Below are positions 53,429 through 60,975 of a DNA stretch of 64,000 nt, one piece after another. Where the stretch lies: contig JBMDXK010000023.1 of the NCBI GenBank assembly GCA_048594375.1, positions 1 to 64,000 of the forward strand. The letters run 5' to 3'. Position 1 is the stretch's first letter. Each line of letters starts with the position of its first letter. Source of the stretch: JBMDXK01 sp048594375. GTDB taxonomy: Bacteria; Pseudomonadota; Alphaproteobacteria; Rhizobiales; Methylopilaceae. The translations under genes and the position numbers were made by a program. Below the pieces are notes generated by a model. That model searched no databases and had not been told where the DNA came from. It saw only the letters and a list, made by a program, of their open reading frames with translations.

Positions 53429-54631
53429 TTAACGCAGTGCAGCACAGAAACGCTGGATGCGGGTGCAAGCTTCTTCAAGGGCTTCTGTAGAGGTGGCATA
53501 GGAAATGCGGAAGTTTGGGCCAAGACCAAATGCCGAACCGTGTACCACTGCAACACCTTCTGTTTCGAGGAGTGCGGTTACAAAATCCTCATCCGTTTCA
53601 ATTACTTTGCCGTTTGGTGCTGTTTTACCCAGTGTGCCAGCGCATGACGGGTAAACATAAAACGCACCTTCAGGGGTAGGGCATTCAATGCCTTTGGCCT
53701 GATTGAGCATACTTACAACAAGATCACGGCGTTTTTCAAAGACCTTGCGGCGCTCTGCAATATAGTCCTGAGGGCCGTTCAGAGCTTCAACCGCAGCCCA
53801 CTGGGCAATGCTGGATGCACCGGACGTTTGTTGACCTTGTACCATCTCCATAGCCTTGATAAGTTCAAGTGGACCTGCTGCATAACCTATGCGCCAGCCG
53901 GTCATGGCGTAGGCTTTGGACACGCCGTTGACGGTGAGGGTGCGATCGTAAAGATTGGGTTCGACTTGTGCGGGGGTAAAATATTTAAAATCCCCATAGA
54001 CAAGATGCTCATACATATCATCAGTGAGCACCCAGACATGGGGATATTTGACCAGCACATCGGTAAGGGCTTTGAGTTCATCAAAGCTATAAGCTGCACC
54101 GGAAGGGTTGGATGGCGAATTGAAAATGAACCATTTGGTTTTAGGGGTAATGGCTTTTTCAAGTGCGGCGGCGGTAATTTTAAAATTATCCTCCTGACGG
54201 GCTTCCACAAAGACAGGCGTGCCGCCGTTGAGAAGAACAATTTCTGGATAGCTTACCCAATAAGGGGTGGGGATAAGGACTTCATCACCGGCATTGAGCG
54301 TTGCTAAAAACGCATTATACAATACCTGTTTTCCGCCAGTGCCAACAATTGTTTGCGCAGGGGTATAAATCAGGCCGTTTTCGCGTTTGAACTTGGCTGC
54401 AATGGCTTCGCGCAGGGGCTGGATGCCTGCAACGGGCGGGTATTTTGTCTCGCCCCGGCGGATTGCGTCAATTGCCGCCTCTTTAATATTATCAGGAGTA
54501 TCAAAATCCGGCTCTCCCGCGCCGAGGCCAATAATATCTTTGCCTTGCGCTTTAAGCTCGCGCGCCTTCTGGCTGACGGCAATGGTGGCAGAAGGTTTAA
54601 TACGGGATAACGATGTGCTGAGAAAGCTCAT
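53429..54631 (-). CDS. aatA: Aspartate aminotransferase (subgroup I-gamma type)
   Basis: 400 residues, standard length. Starts MSFLSTSLSRIKPSATIAVS; PLP lysine in TVNGVSKAYAMTGWRIGYAA near residue 240; SPSNPSGAAYS and the substrate Arg in GPNFRISYATS near the C-terminus. Converts aspartate plus 2-oxoglutarate to oxaloacetate and glutamate; many members also transaminate prephenate. Distinct from the enzyme at 1.1 kb. Confidence 0.93.
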   Translation of the reverse strand: MSFLSTSLSRIKPSATIAVSQKARELKAQGKDIIGLGAGEPDFDTPDNIKEAAIDAIRRGETKYPPVAGIQPLREAIAAKFKRENGLIYTPAQTIVGTGGKQVLYNAFLATLNAGDEVLIPTPYWVSYPEIVLLNGGTPVFVEARQEDNFKITAAALEKAITPKTKWFIFNSPSNPSGAAYSFDELKALTDVLVKYPHVWVLTDDMYEHLVYGDFKYFTPAQVEPNLYDRTLTVNGVSKAYAMTGWRIGYAAGPLELIKAMEMVQGQQTSGASSIAQWAAVEALNGPQDYIAERRKVFEKRRDLVVSMLNQAKGIECPTPEGAFYVYPSCAGTLGKTAPNGKVIETDEDFVTALLETEGVAVVHGSAFGLGPNFRISYATSTEALEEACTRIQRFCAALR

Positions 54632-54778
54632 GAATGAGGCTCCTGAAAAACCATAAAGACAGTATGCTAATGAACCCCATTACCACGAAATACAAGCTGA
54701 TAATATATTTTTATCCCCCATTTAACATTCCTGACGCATAATTGTTCGCTAACGTTTTATTTTAACTTTTGAGTCGGC

Positions 54779-55801
54779 ATGAAAACCCCATCTGAAACCC
54801 TTGCACAGACAGCAATGCCTCTTCCTGACCTTGCGGCTCCGGCGCCACAGCCGCACATTGCTGTGTTATTGCCCTGCTATAATGAAGAAGCTTCCGTTGC
54901 CAAGGTTGTTGCAGGGTTTCGCGCCGCCTTACCCCACGCCGCGATTTATGTGTTTGACAATAACTCAACAGACCGCACCGCCGAGCTTGCGCTTAAGGCC
55001 GGTGCAGACGTGCGTTTTGAAAGCCTGCAAGGCAAAGGGCATGTGGTGCGCCGGATGTTCGCCGATGTAGAGGCCGATATTTATGTGCTTGCGGATGGCG
55101 ATCTAACCTATGATCCTGTTGCAGCGCCCATGATGATTGAAGCTTTACAACAAGAACGGCTGGATATGGTGGTTGCTGCCCGTCAAGGTGGCGGTGAGGC
55201 CGCTTACAGACGTGGGCATCAGTTCGGAAACTGGTTCTTTAACCGGCTGGTACAGGATTTGTTCGGCAATGGTTTTAACGATATTCTTTCCGGCTATCGG
55301 GTGTTGTCGCGCCGGTTTGTGAAATCGTTCCCCGCCGCTTCCCGCGGCTTTGAAATTGAAACCGAACTTTCCATCCATGCGCTGGATTTGCGGGTGGGAA
55401 GCCGTGAAATTCCCGTGGCTTACAGCGCACGCCCCGCCAATTCCATGAGCAAGCTTGCCACCTACCGCGATGGCTTTAAAATTATGCGCACCATCTTCCG
55501 CATGTACCGCACTTTGCGTCCAGCCCGGTTTTATGGCGGCTTTTCCTTCTGTTTGTTTGCGTGCAGTGTTGTGCTTGGATTGCCGCTGATTGCAGTATGG
55601 TTGCAAACGGGATATGTGCCGCGGGTGCCGACCGCCATTCTGATCGCTGCCTTGCTTCAGGCATCTGCCATTACGCTGGCATGTGGGTTTATTCTTTCTT
55701 CCATCGCGGAAGGACGGCGGGAAGTGAAACGGCTGCGTTATCTGGAATTTCCAGCACCTGCCTCTTTGAAACGCAACGCTCATAACCCTGAGAAGCCCTG
55801 A
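54779..55801 (+). CDS. Family 2 glycosyltransferase (DPM1/ArnC-like)
   Basis: 340 residues. GT-A fold at 28-240: VLLPCYNEEASVAKVVAGF, FDNNSTDRTAELALKAGADV, metal motif VLADGDLTYDP. Two C-terminal membrane helices (GFSFCLFACSVVLGLPLIAV and PTAILIAALLQASAITLACG). Probably moves a sugar onto undecaprenyl or dolichyl-type phosphate. It overlaps the GtrA-like gene by one base, the classic GT2-GtrA pairing in which GtrA flips the lipid-linked sugar. Confidence 0.9.
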   Translation: MKTPSETLAQTAMPLPDLAAPAPQPHIAVLLPCYNEEASVAKVVAGFRAALPHAAIYVFDNNSTDRTAELALKAGADVRFESLQGKGHVVRRMFADVEADIYVLADGDLTYDPVAAPMMIEALQQERLDMVVAARQGGGEAAYRRGHQFGNWFFNRLVQDLFGNGFNDILSGYRVLSRRFVKSFPAASRGFEIETELSIHALDLRVGSREIPVAYSARPANSMSKLATYRDGFKIMRTIFRMYRTLRPARFYGGFSFCLFACSVVLGLPLIAVWLQTGYVPRVPTAILIAALLQASAITLACGFILSSIAEGRREVKRLRYLEFPAPASLKRNAHNPEKP

Positions 55802-56196
55802 TGCAGCGGTTCTTACCCCTTCCACGATTTGTTGTTTTTTCCATTATGGGAGCACTAACATGTGCATGTGATGCACTGCTCTTTTACAGTTTCTGGAAAG
55901 GTCTGGCTCTTTCTGCCGAAGCAGCGCGAATTGTTGTGCTGCCTTTATCCCTGACACTCAGCTGGTGGCTAAACCGCAGTTTTACGTTCAAAAGCAACCC
56001 GCAATCGCTGTTTAAAGAATGGACGGGTTTTTGCGCGATTAACAGCCTTGGCGCCATTGTAAACGCACTGGTATTTGTGGGATTATTGTTTATGATGCCT
56101 GATCTTCCCGTTGCCATTGCCTTTGTTGCCGGAGTACTGGCCGGGCTGTTTTTCAACTATACAGGATCACGGCAGTTTGTTTTTGAAAAATCCTGA
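55801..56196 (+). CDS. GtrA-like membrane protein
   Basis: 131 residues with four membrane helices; start RFVVFSIMGALTCACDALLF, then LSWWLNRSFTFKS and FFNYTGSRQFVFEKS, both GtrA hallmarks. Likely flippase for the lipid-linked sugar made by the preceding GT2. The start ATG shares one base with the GT2 stop. Confidence 0.88.
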   Translation: MQRFLPLPRFVVFSIMGALTCACDALLFYSFWKGLALSAEAARIVVLPLSLTLSWWLNRSFTFKSNPQSLFKEWTGFCAINSLGAIVNALVFVGLLFMMPDLPVAIAFVAGVLAGLFFNYTGSRQFVFEKS

Positions 56197-56206
56197 AAGG
56201 CCTCAC

Positions 56207-56704
56207 ATGCTTTATTCCTCACACACAATGCAATCACCCGTGGGTCCGCTGCAACTGGTGTGCAGCGACAAAGGAATAGTCGGCATTTTATGGGAAAATG
56301 AAAAAGCCGGTCGGGTTTTATTCACCCATAACAATACTGCACCGCGCTCCCACCCTTTGCTGCTTGAAGCCGAACAGCAATTGACAGAATATTTTGCGCA
56401 CAAACGCACATGCTTTGATCTGCCACTCGATTTTATAGGTTCAGAATTCAACAAAAAAGTATGGAATGCTTTGCTGACAATTCCCTATGGCGAAACACGG
56501 TCTTATGGGGCAATTGCCCAGCAGATAGGCGCGCCCAAAGCATCGCGCGCCGTGGGGCTGGCAAACAGCAAAAACCCTATCTCCATCATTGCGCCGTGCC
56601 ATCGGGTGATTGGTGCTAATGGTAAGCTTACCGGCTTTGCCGGTGGGCTTGATGCCAAAGCATTGCTGCTTAATCTGGAAAAAGAGTGCCTCCTTGCAGC
56701 ATAA
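56207..56704 (+). CDS. ogt: Methylated-DNA-protein-cysteine methyltransferase
   Basis: Suicide repair of O6-methylguanine. 165 residues from ATG 56207 (GAAAGG before it). Active site IAPCHRVIGANGKLTGFAGG; helix-turn-helix IPYGETRSYGAIAQQIG and arginine finger in SRAVGLANSKNPI. The frame opens at 56111 inside gtrA, but those residues are not family-like. Confidence 0.94.
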   Translation: MLYSSHTMQSPVGPLQLVCSDKGIVGILWENEKAGRVLFTHNNTAPRSHPLLLEAEQQLTEYFAHKRTCFDLPLDFIGSEFNKKVWNALLTIPYGETRSYGAIAQQIGAPKASRAVGLANSKNPISIIAPCHRVIGANGKLTGFAGGLDAKALLLNLEKECLLAA

Positions 56705-56731
56705 AAGCTGCACAGCGCACTTTTGTAAAAG

Positions 56732-56817
56732 TGGTGCGGATGGCGGGACTCGAACCCGCACTCCCATACGAGAAACAGATTTTAAGTCTGTTGCGTCTAC
56801 CATTTCGCCACATCCGC
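56732..56817 (-). tRNA. tRNA-Leu (anticodon UAA)
   Basis: Reverse-strand cloverleaf: acceptor GCGGATG/CATCCGC, D-loop with GGTAGACGC, anticodon stem-loop ACAGACTTAAAATCTGT with TAA at 34-36, a long variable arm (TTCTCGTATGGGAGT) as expected for class II tRNA, T-arm GCGGGTTCGAGTCCCGC, and encoded CCA. A37 follows the anticodon, a MiaA substrate. Confidence 0.97.
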
Positions 56818-56830
56818 GTAACGAATGCAC

Positions 56831-56859
56831 ACATTAGCGGTGTATGGGGATAAATCCAA
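56831..56859 (-). promoter_or_regulatory. Candidate promoter of tRNA-Leu
   Basis: TTGGAT (56859-56854), 17-base spacer, TAATGT (56836-56831), 13 bases before the mature tRNA end. It overlaps the upstream extension of the sfsA frame, which supports the shorter sfsA start. Confidence 0.5.
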
Positions 56860-56971
56860 CGCCTTTTGTGCATCTTTATACAGAAATACACATGTTTTAT
56901 GCCCCACCCTTGACCTGAATGCTGTTTTCCTTTCCAAGAAAAGACTCATTACGATTTTGGAGAGTGCTTGC

Positions 56972-57682
56972 ATGTTGTTTCCCCCCTTGCTGGAAGGGCG
57001 TCTCGTGCGCCGGTACAAACGTTTTCTCGCCGATATTGTTTTAAACGATGGCCGCGAAATCGTTGCGCATGTTGCCAATTCCGGTTCCATGATGGGGCTG
57101 GCACTGCCCGACGCACAGGTATGGGTGGCGCAAAAAGAAGGTGGCAAATTGGGGTTTAGCTGGGAACTGGTAGAAGCGGATACCGGCGGAAAAATGTCAC
57201 TGGTGGGAGTGAATACAGGCAATCCGAACAAGATTGCTTTTGAGGCGGTACAGGCCGGACTTATCCCCATGTTGGGCGGGTATAACCTTATACGGCGGGA
57301 AGTCAAATACGGTACCGGCAGCCGGATTGACCTGTTTCTCGAAGAGGGGGAGGATAAAGCGGCCTATGTGGAGGTCAAAAACGTGCATTTGTGGCGCGGC
57401 AACACGATTGCCGAATTTCCCGATGCAGTGACCGCACGCGGTGCTAAGCATCTGGCAGAATTGGAAAAAGTCGTTGCGCAAGGCTATCGCGGGGTCATGC
57501 TTTATCTGGTGCAGGGGCCAGCGACAGGTTTTTCGCTGGCAGCCGACATTGATCCCGCCTATGCTCGCGCCTTCACACAGGCGCGGAGGGCGGGGGTAGA
57601 AGCCTATGCGTGGCAGTGTGATGTTACACTTGCAGGCGTAACGTTGGGCAAGCAAATACCTGTAATCACTGAGGATTTCTAA
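56972..57682 (+). CDS. sfsA: DNA/RNA nuclease SfsA family
   Basis: 236 residues from ATG 56972 (GGAG 9 bases upstream). A frame opens at 56825, but it covers the tRNA promoter and is not family-like. Family core: RRYKRFLADIVLNDG, VAHVANSGSMMGL, VGVNTGNPNKIAFEA and the nuclease-like acidic site SRIDLFLEE followed by AYVEVKNVHLWRG (PD-(D/E)XK type). Named for sugar fermentation stimulation; later work attributes nuclease activity. Its 3' end overlaps the convergent monooxygenase gene by 17 bases. Confidence 0.92.
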   Translation: MLFPPLLEGRLVRRYKRFLADIVLNDGREIVAHVANSGSMMGLALPDAQVWVAQKEGGKLGFSWELVEADTGGKMSLVGVNTGNPNKIAFEAVQAGLIPMLGGYNLIRREVKYGTGSRIDLFLEEGEDKAAYVEVKNVHLWRGNTIAEFPDAVTARGAKHLAELEKVVAQGYRGVMLYLVQGPATGFSLAADIDPAYARAFTQARRAGVEAYAWQCDVTLAGVTLGKQIPVITEDF

Positions 57683-58850
57683 AAAGCCAGTCCAGACTGC
57701 GGTAGAGCAGGGGGGTGGGTGTAAGACGCAGGACAGTGTTGCGGACAACGCTTAAGGGAGCGCCCATTCTGTAAAGCTTTCCTTTGCTTGTGGACGCTTT
57801 TTGAATGGCCGCAATGCGCGTGTAACGGGCAGCACTGTAGGCTGCCGCGAGCTGGTTTAATGGGATTCTTTCCGCAATAAGACACGCAAGAAGCGCTGCA
57901 TCTTCAATGGCTTGTGCTGCGCCTTGAGCCAGATGCGGCGCCATGGCATGGGACGAATCGCCCAGCAGAAGGATATTTCCTGCGCCAAAATGGGGGATAA
58001 GTGTGCGCAAAGGCCATGCTGTCCAGCCTTCCGATGGCGCATGGAGGATACGGGCTGCATCGCGGCCAAACATGTGATTCAGGGGGATATCTGTGATAGT
58101 TTCCGGTGCGGTCAGCACCGCATTTATCCACGCTCCCTGCCTGATGGGGTAATGCACCAGGTGCATTTTTGGTGCCATCCAAAGGCCGGTGTTGTTTCTG
58201 CCCCACTCAAACGGAAAAGCTCTCCCAGGAATGAGCGCGCGCCATGCTGCTTGTCCGGTATTTTGAGGTGGTGGAGCCTTCAAGACTTTGCGAACAGCGG
58301 AATTTACGCCATCCGCTCCGATCAGCAGACGGGCGGTTGTTTGAACGGTTTTCCCCTCATTTTCAAACACGAGGTTCGTATTTTCCGGGTGTGTCTGGAT
58401 GCTGGAAAGCTGATGATTGTGATGCAGCGTGATGGAGGGGTTTTTGCTTGCGGCTGTAAGCAAAATGGCGTGCAGATCCGCCCGGTGAATGACGCGAAAG
58501 GGGGCGCCCCAGCGGCTGCGTGCCGTTCGGCCTAACGCCAAGGATTTAAGGGGTTTTCCGGTTATACCGTCATAAAAACACACGGCATCCGGTTCCGTGG
58601 CCGCAGCGGCAATGGCAGCATCAATTTCTGGCAAATGTGTGTGCAGCAGGGCGTTGACATTTGGCCCCAGTTGCAGCCCGTTTCCCAAGCCGCTGAAGGT
58701 TTTTTCGCGCTCATACACAGCGCAGCAAATGCCTCTTCTGGCGAGAAACAACGCCAGCGCAAGGCCACCAATCCCCGCGCCGATAATGACCGGCGGGGTG
58801 AGTGTGCCGTGACCGGAAGACACGCTGCTCAGGCTATCTGGGCGTTCCAT
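57666..58850 (-). CDS. FAD-dependent monooxygenase (UbiH/salicylate hydroxylase-like)
   Basis: 394 residues of the PHBH-type flavin hydroxylase family. FAD-binding GXGXXG in VIIGAGIGGLALALFLARRG near residue 22, the DG motif LLIGADGVNSAVRK and the GD motif LLLGDSSHAMAPHLAQGA with AIEDA. Substrate unknown; relatives hydroxylate aromatic acids or quinone precursors. Its first 22 bases overlap the end of the zinc-finger gene upstream, so the two are probably co-transcribed. Confidence 0.88.
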   Translation of the reverse strand: MERPDSLSSVSSGHGTLTPPVIIGAGIGGLALALFLARRGICCAVYEREKTFSGLGNGLQLGPNVNALLHTHLPEIDAAIAAAATEPDAVCFYDGITGKPLKSLALGRTARSRWGAPFRVIHRADLHAILLTAASKNPSITLHHNHQLSSIQTHPENTNLVFENEGKTVQTTARLLIGADGVNSAVRKVLKAPPPQNTGQAAWRALIPGRAFPFEWGRNNTGLWMAPKMHLVHYPIRQGAWINAVLTAPETITDIPLNHMFGRDAARILHAPSEGWTAWPLRTLIPHFGAGNILLLGDSSHAMAPHLAQGAAQAIEDAALLACLIAERIPLNQLAAAYSAARYTRIAAIQKASTSKGKLYRMGAPLSVVRNTVLRLTPTPLLYRSLDWLFRNPQ

Positions 58851-59074
58851 GCACAGCCGGAAGGATTGGTTTCATCGCCGTGTAAAGCCGGATTATATTT
58901 ATACAGTGTGGAGCAATATTCGCAAATGATTTCCGTAGCATCGCCCATATCAATATAAATGTGCGGATGATCCAGCGGAGGCAGCGCGCCAATGCACATA
59001 AATTCTTTGGTGCCAACGTGAATGACACGATGCCCTGCGGTATTGTGAAAATGCGGTGTGCTGTGATCTGACAT
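58829..59074 (-). CDS. CHCC zinc-finger protein
   Basis: 81 residues matching the zf-CHCC family: Cys in EFMCIGALPPLDHPHIYIDM, then EIICEYCSTLYKY. The first Cys, the His and the CxxC pair would hold one zinc. Homologous to the NDUFS6-type accessory subunit of respiratory complex I; bacterial members are short and widespread in alphaproteobacteria. Overlaps the downstream monooxygenase start. Confidence 0.88.
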   Translation of the reverse strand: MSDHSTPHFHNTAGHRVIHVGTKEFMCIGALPPLDHPHIYIDMGDATEIICEYCSTLYKYNPALHGDETNPSGCAWNAQIA

Positions 59075-59605
59075 GGTTGCGAATCCCGATGCAGTAAAAA
59101 TTTATGCCCTGTATTCTGTTCTTTTCTCAATAGCCAGAGACAGGGCATAAATGCAAGCTGTTTTGATGCCGCATCATAGCGCATGAGCATGGTACCATGC
59201 TTATATTTGCGCTCTCTTTCTTTGCTTTCTCAGCGCGTTTTAACCAATAAATTGAACGTCTTACGTTGTGTTTTCCTGTAATGGAACAAAGCGGAATGAA
59301 ACATGCGGAATAATGCGGAATAAAGCGGAATAGGGGATGTAAATGCCACTTTTGCTGTGGTTCCTTCCGCGCGTGGTATGACGCATCGAGTGGTGTGAAA
59401 AAAACGCGTATGGTCGCAACATGTGCGACCATGACGATTGGGGGGCGGTTAGAAGGGCATAGTCTTAATGATTATGGATTGAGCTGTATGTTAATACTAC
59501 ACTGATGTGCTCTGAATTTCATATGTGAATTATTGCCTTGATCCTTTCATTGCATTACACTGCACCAATAATATGATTATTGGTTCTATATCAGGATTTA
59601 GCCCG
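59075..59605. other. 531-base scar region with short repeats and a palindrome
   Basis: No intact gene. GCGGAA recurs at 59291, 59305, 59315 and 59325 (spacings 14, 10, 10). A perfect 9-base stem, ATGGTCGCA (59410-59418) / TGCGACCAT (59424-59432), lies inside copy 1 of a degenerate direct repeat. The frame DASSGVKKTRMVATCATM across it resembles DASFDLEGNAWMVATSV in copy 2. Looks like worn mobile-element debris. Confidence 0.5.
59331..59440 (+). repeat. Degenerate direct repeat, copy 1
   Basis: Shares with 59910-60020 an ordered series of blocks: TTTT..TG.TGGTT, CGCG, an exact ATGACGCATC (59378-59387), then TGGTCGC.ACA.GTG. The copies flank the broken parDE genes. Confidence 0.5.
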
Positions 59606-59851
59606 ATGGGTACTGTGCGCAAAACCATTACGCTTACGGATCAACAAGATGCTTGGATTACATCTCAGATCACCGCAGGCCATTACACAAATGACAGTGA
59701 GGCAATCCGCGATCTTATCCGGCGTGAACAAGAGCGCAATTTCAATCTTGAAACACTCCGTCTAGCCCTAATTGAAGGCGAGTAAAGCGGTAAGCCAGAA
59801 CAATTTGACTTTGCAGCCTTTAAAAAACGCAAGCTTGCGCAACATGGCTGA
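59606..59851 (+). pseudogene. parD: parD antitoxin gene with in-frame stop
   Basis: ATG 59606 reads a ParD/RHH antitoxin: MGTVRKTITLTDQQDAWITS, then TNDSEAIRDLIRREQER and LALIEGE, where TAA at 59783-59785 stops it at 59 residues. Directly after the stop the same frame continues SGKPEQFDFAAFKKRKLAQH G and ends at TGA 59849-59851. That continuation is exactly the toxin-neutralising tail of ParD proteins (…SGEPxPFDFxAFKxRM…). One base change therefore broke the gene, most simply CAA or GAA to TAA. The short product could still bind DNA as a ribbon-helix-helix dimer. Confidence 0.8.
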
Positions 59852-60011
59852 ATTTCGGCTTACGCCCAAAGCCCAACGCGATCTTGATGATGAGCATGAG
59901 ACATATAAAATGCGTGTAAGAGCGCGATTTTTCTGGTGGTTTTTTCACGCGATAGAAATGACGCATCCTTTGATCTTGAGGGAAATGCGTGGATGGTCGC
60001 CACAAGTGTGA
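59844..60011 (+). pseudogene. parE: parE toxin gene remnant (5' 16 codons only)
   Basis: ATG 59844 overlaps the parD read-through end by 8 bases, the normal parDE arrangement. The start MAEFRLTPKAQRDLDD is a standard ParE opening; after it the frame runs into EHETYKMRVRARFFWWFFHA, which is not ParE and coincides with copy 2 of the direct repeat. The toxin fold needs about 90 residues, so this cannot be active. Loss of toxin explains why a damaged antitoxin is tolerated. Confidence 0.75.
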
Positions 60012-60020
60012 AAATGTCGG
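59910..60020 (+). repeat. Degenerate direct repeat, copy 2
   Basis: Partner of 59331-59440, with exact ATGACGCATC at 59958-59967. Begins near the point where parE similarity stops, suggesting that recombination or insertion at this repeat truncated the toxin gene. Confidence 0.5.
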
Positions 60021-60191
60021 CTTAATACGAATGGTCATGCCAAAGTAAGTTATGGTGCCCAATTAGTACTCTGCATTTTTGCTGCGCTGTGCGCAAAAAT
60101 GCAGAACGGCTAATATCAGAGTATGTTTACTTTGCTGCATTTTTTGCCAAAAGCATCAAGAAGATGCATTTTGAGATTTTAGGTGAAGCCC

Positions 60192-60941
60192 TCATTTATT
60201 TTTTATAGGTTTAGATCTTAAAACTTCAGGCGTATTTTTTTCAACAATTAATGTATCAAAAATTATTTGTTGATTTTTAATATAGTATTCAATCCATTTT
60301 TTGCCCAACCTATCAACAAAATCTCCAAGGTACTTTTTGTCTGGTGCGTAAGTCGGTATCCAATATTTAACACGAAATCCGCTGGAATTATTATGAGAAA
60401 TATTGGGTGTGAAATAAACATAACAATCTATGTGGCGCGGCCGCAAATCACGTAAAACTTTATCAATTATTACCAAGGCAGCTTCAGGAACGAGGGAATA
60501 GTTTTTGTTATTTGCATATAAAAGCATTCCATGAGCATTAGGTAATTTTAAGGTTTGTTTTGTTTTCGCAATTTGTTGATTAGCTTTTTTAACCTGACAA
60601 ATCATAGATTTGATAGCGGTTGAAAAAAATCGTTCTTTTACTTTTGTGGGCATAATATCATTACGATACAAATAGCCCTCTGCATCATATTCCGAATATC
60701 CATAATGCAAATAACATCTGATAACACGATCTCGCAAATCCTTATTATCAATAATGTCATTTTCCATACACTTTAATTCTACAATAAAATTATCTTCTGG
60801 AAAAAAATAATCCGCATTCAAGTTTAGACTGGAATGATCTCCTAATAAATTTTGTATTTTGCATCCATTATTAAATGTAGGAACAAAACGATCAAATTCA
60901 ACTTCTACATCTATATTTTTAAGCAAAGGAAAATTATGCAT
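60192..60941 (-). CDS. AT-rich orphan protein with PD-(D/E)XK-like pattern
   Basis: 249 residues, clearly more AT-rich (Asn/Lys/Ile-rich) than its neighbours. Residues 44-57 read DYFFPEDNFIVELK, i.e. Asp...Glu-x-Lys after a beta strand, the pattern of PD-(D/E)XK nucleases and type II restriction enzymes. The middle (IKSMICQVKKANQQIAKTKQ) is helical; HGMLLYANNKNYSLVPEAAL and RHIDCYVYFTPNISHN look like core strands. No methyltransferase or second defence gene is next to it. Possibly a horizontally acquired nuclease or defence protein, but I cannot name a family. Confidence 0.6.
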   Translation of the reverse strand: MHNFPLLKNIDVEVEFDRFVPTFNNGCKIQNLLGDHSSLNLNADYFFPEDNFIVELKCMENDIIDNKDLRDRVIRCYLHYGYSEYDAEGYLYRNDIMPTKVKERFFSTAIKSMICQVKKANQQIAKTKQTLKLPNAHGMLLYANNKNYSLVPEAALVIIDKVLRDLRPRHIDCYVYFTPNISHNNSSGFRVKYWIPTYAPDKKYLGDFVDRLGKKWIEYYIKNQQIIFDTLIVEKNTPEVLRSKPIKNK

Positions 60942-60975
60942 TTCATACCTATTTGTGCATTATGAGAATATTTTG

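Noticed and set aside
59291..59330. Possible CRISPR-like or iteron repeats (GCGGAA every 10-14 bases)
   Set aside because: Units are only 6-8 bases, spacers too short and no cas or replication genes are present.
59127..59432. 101-codon minus-strand frame as an integrase remnant
   Set aside because: No integrase catalytic motif; composition is that of the short repeats it crosses.
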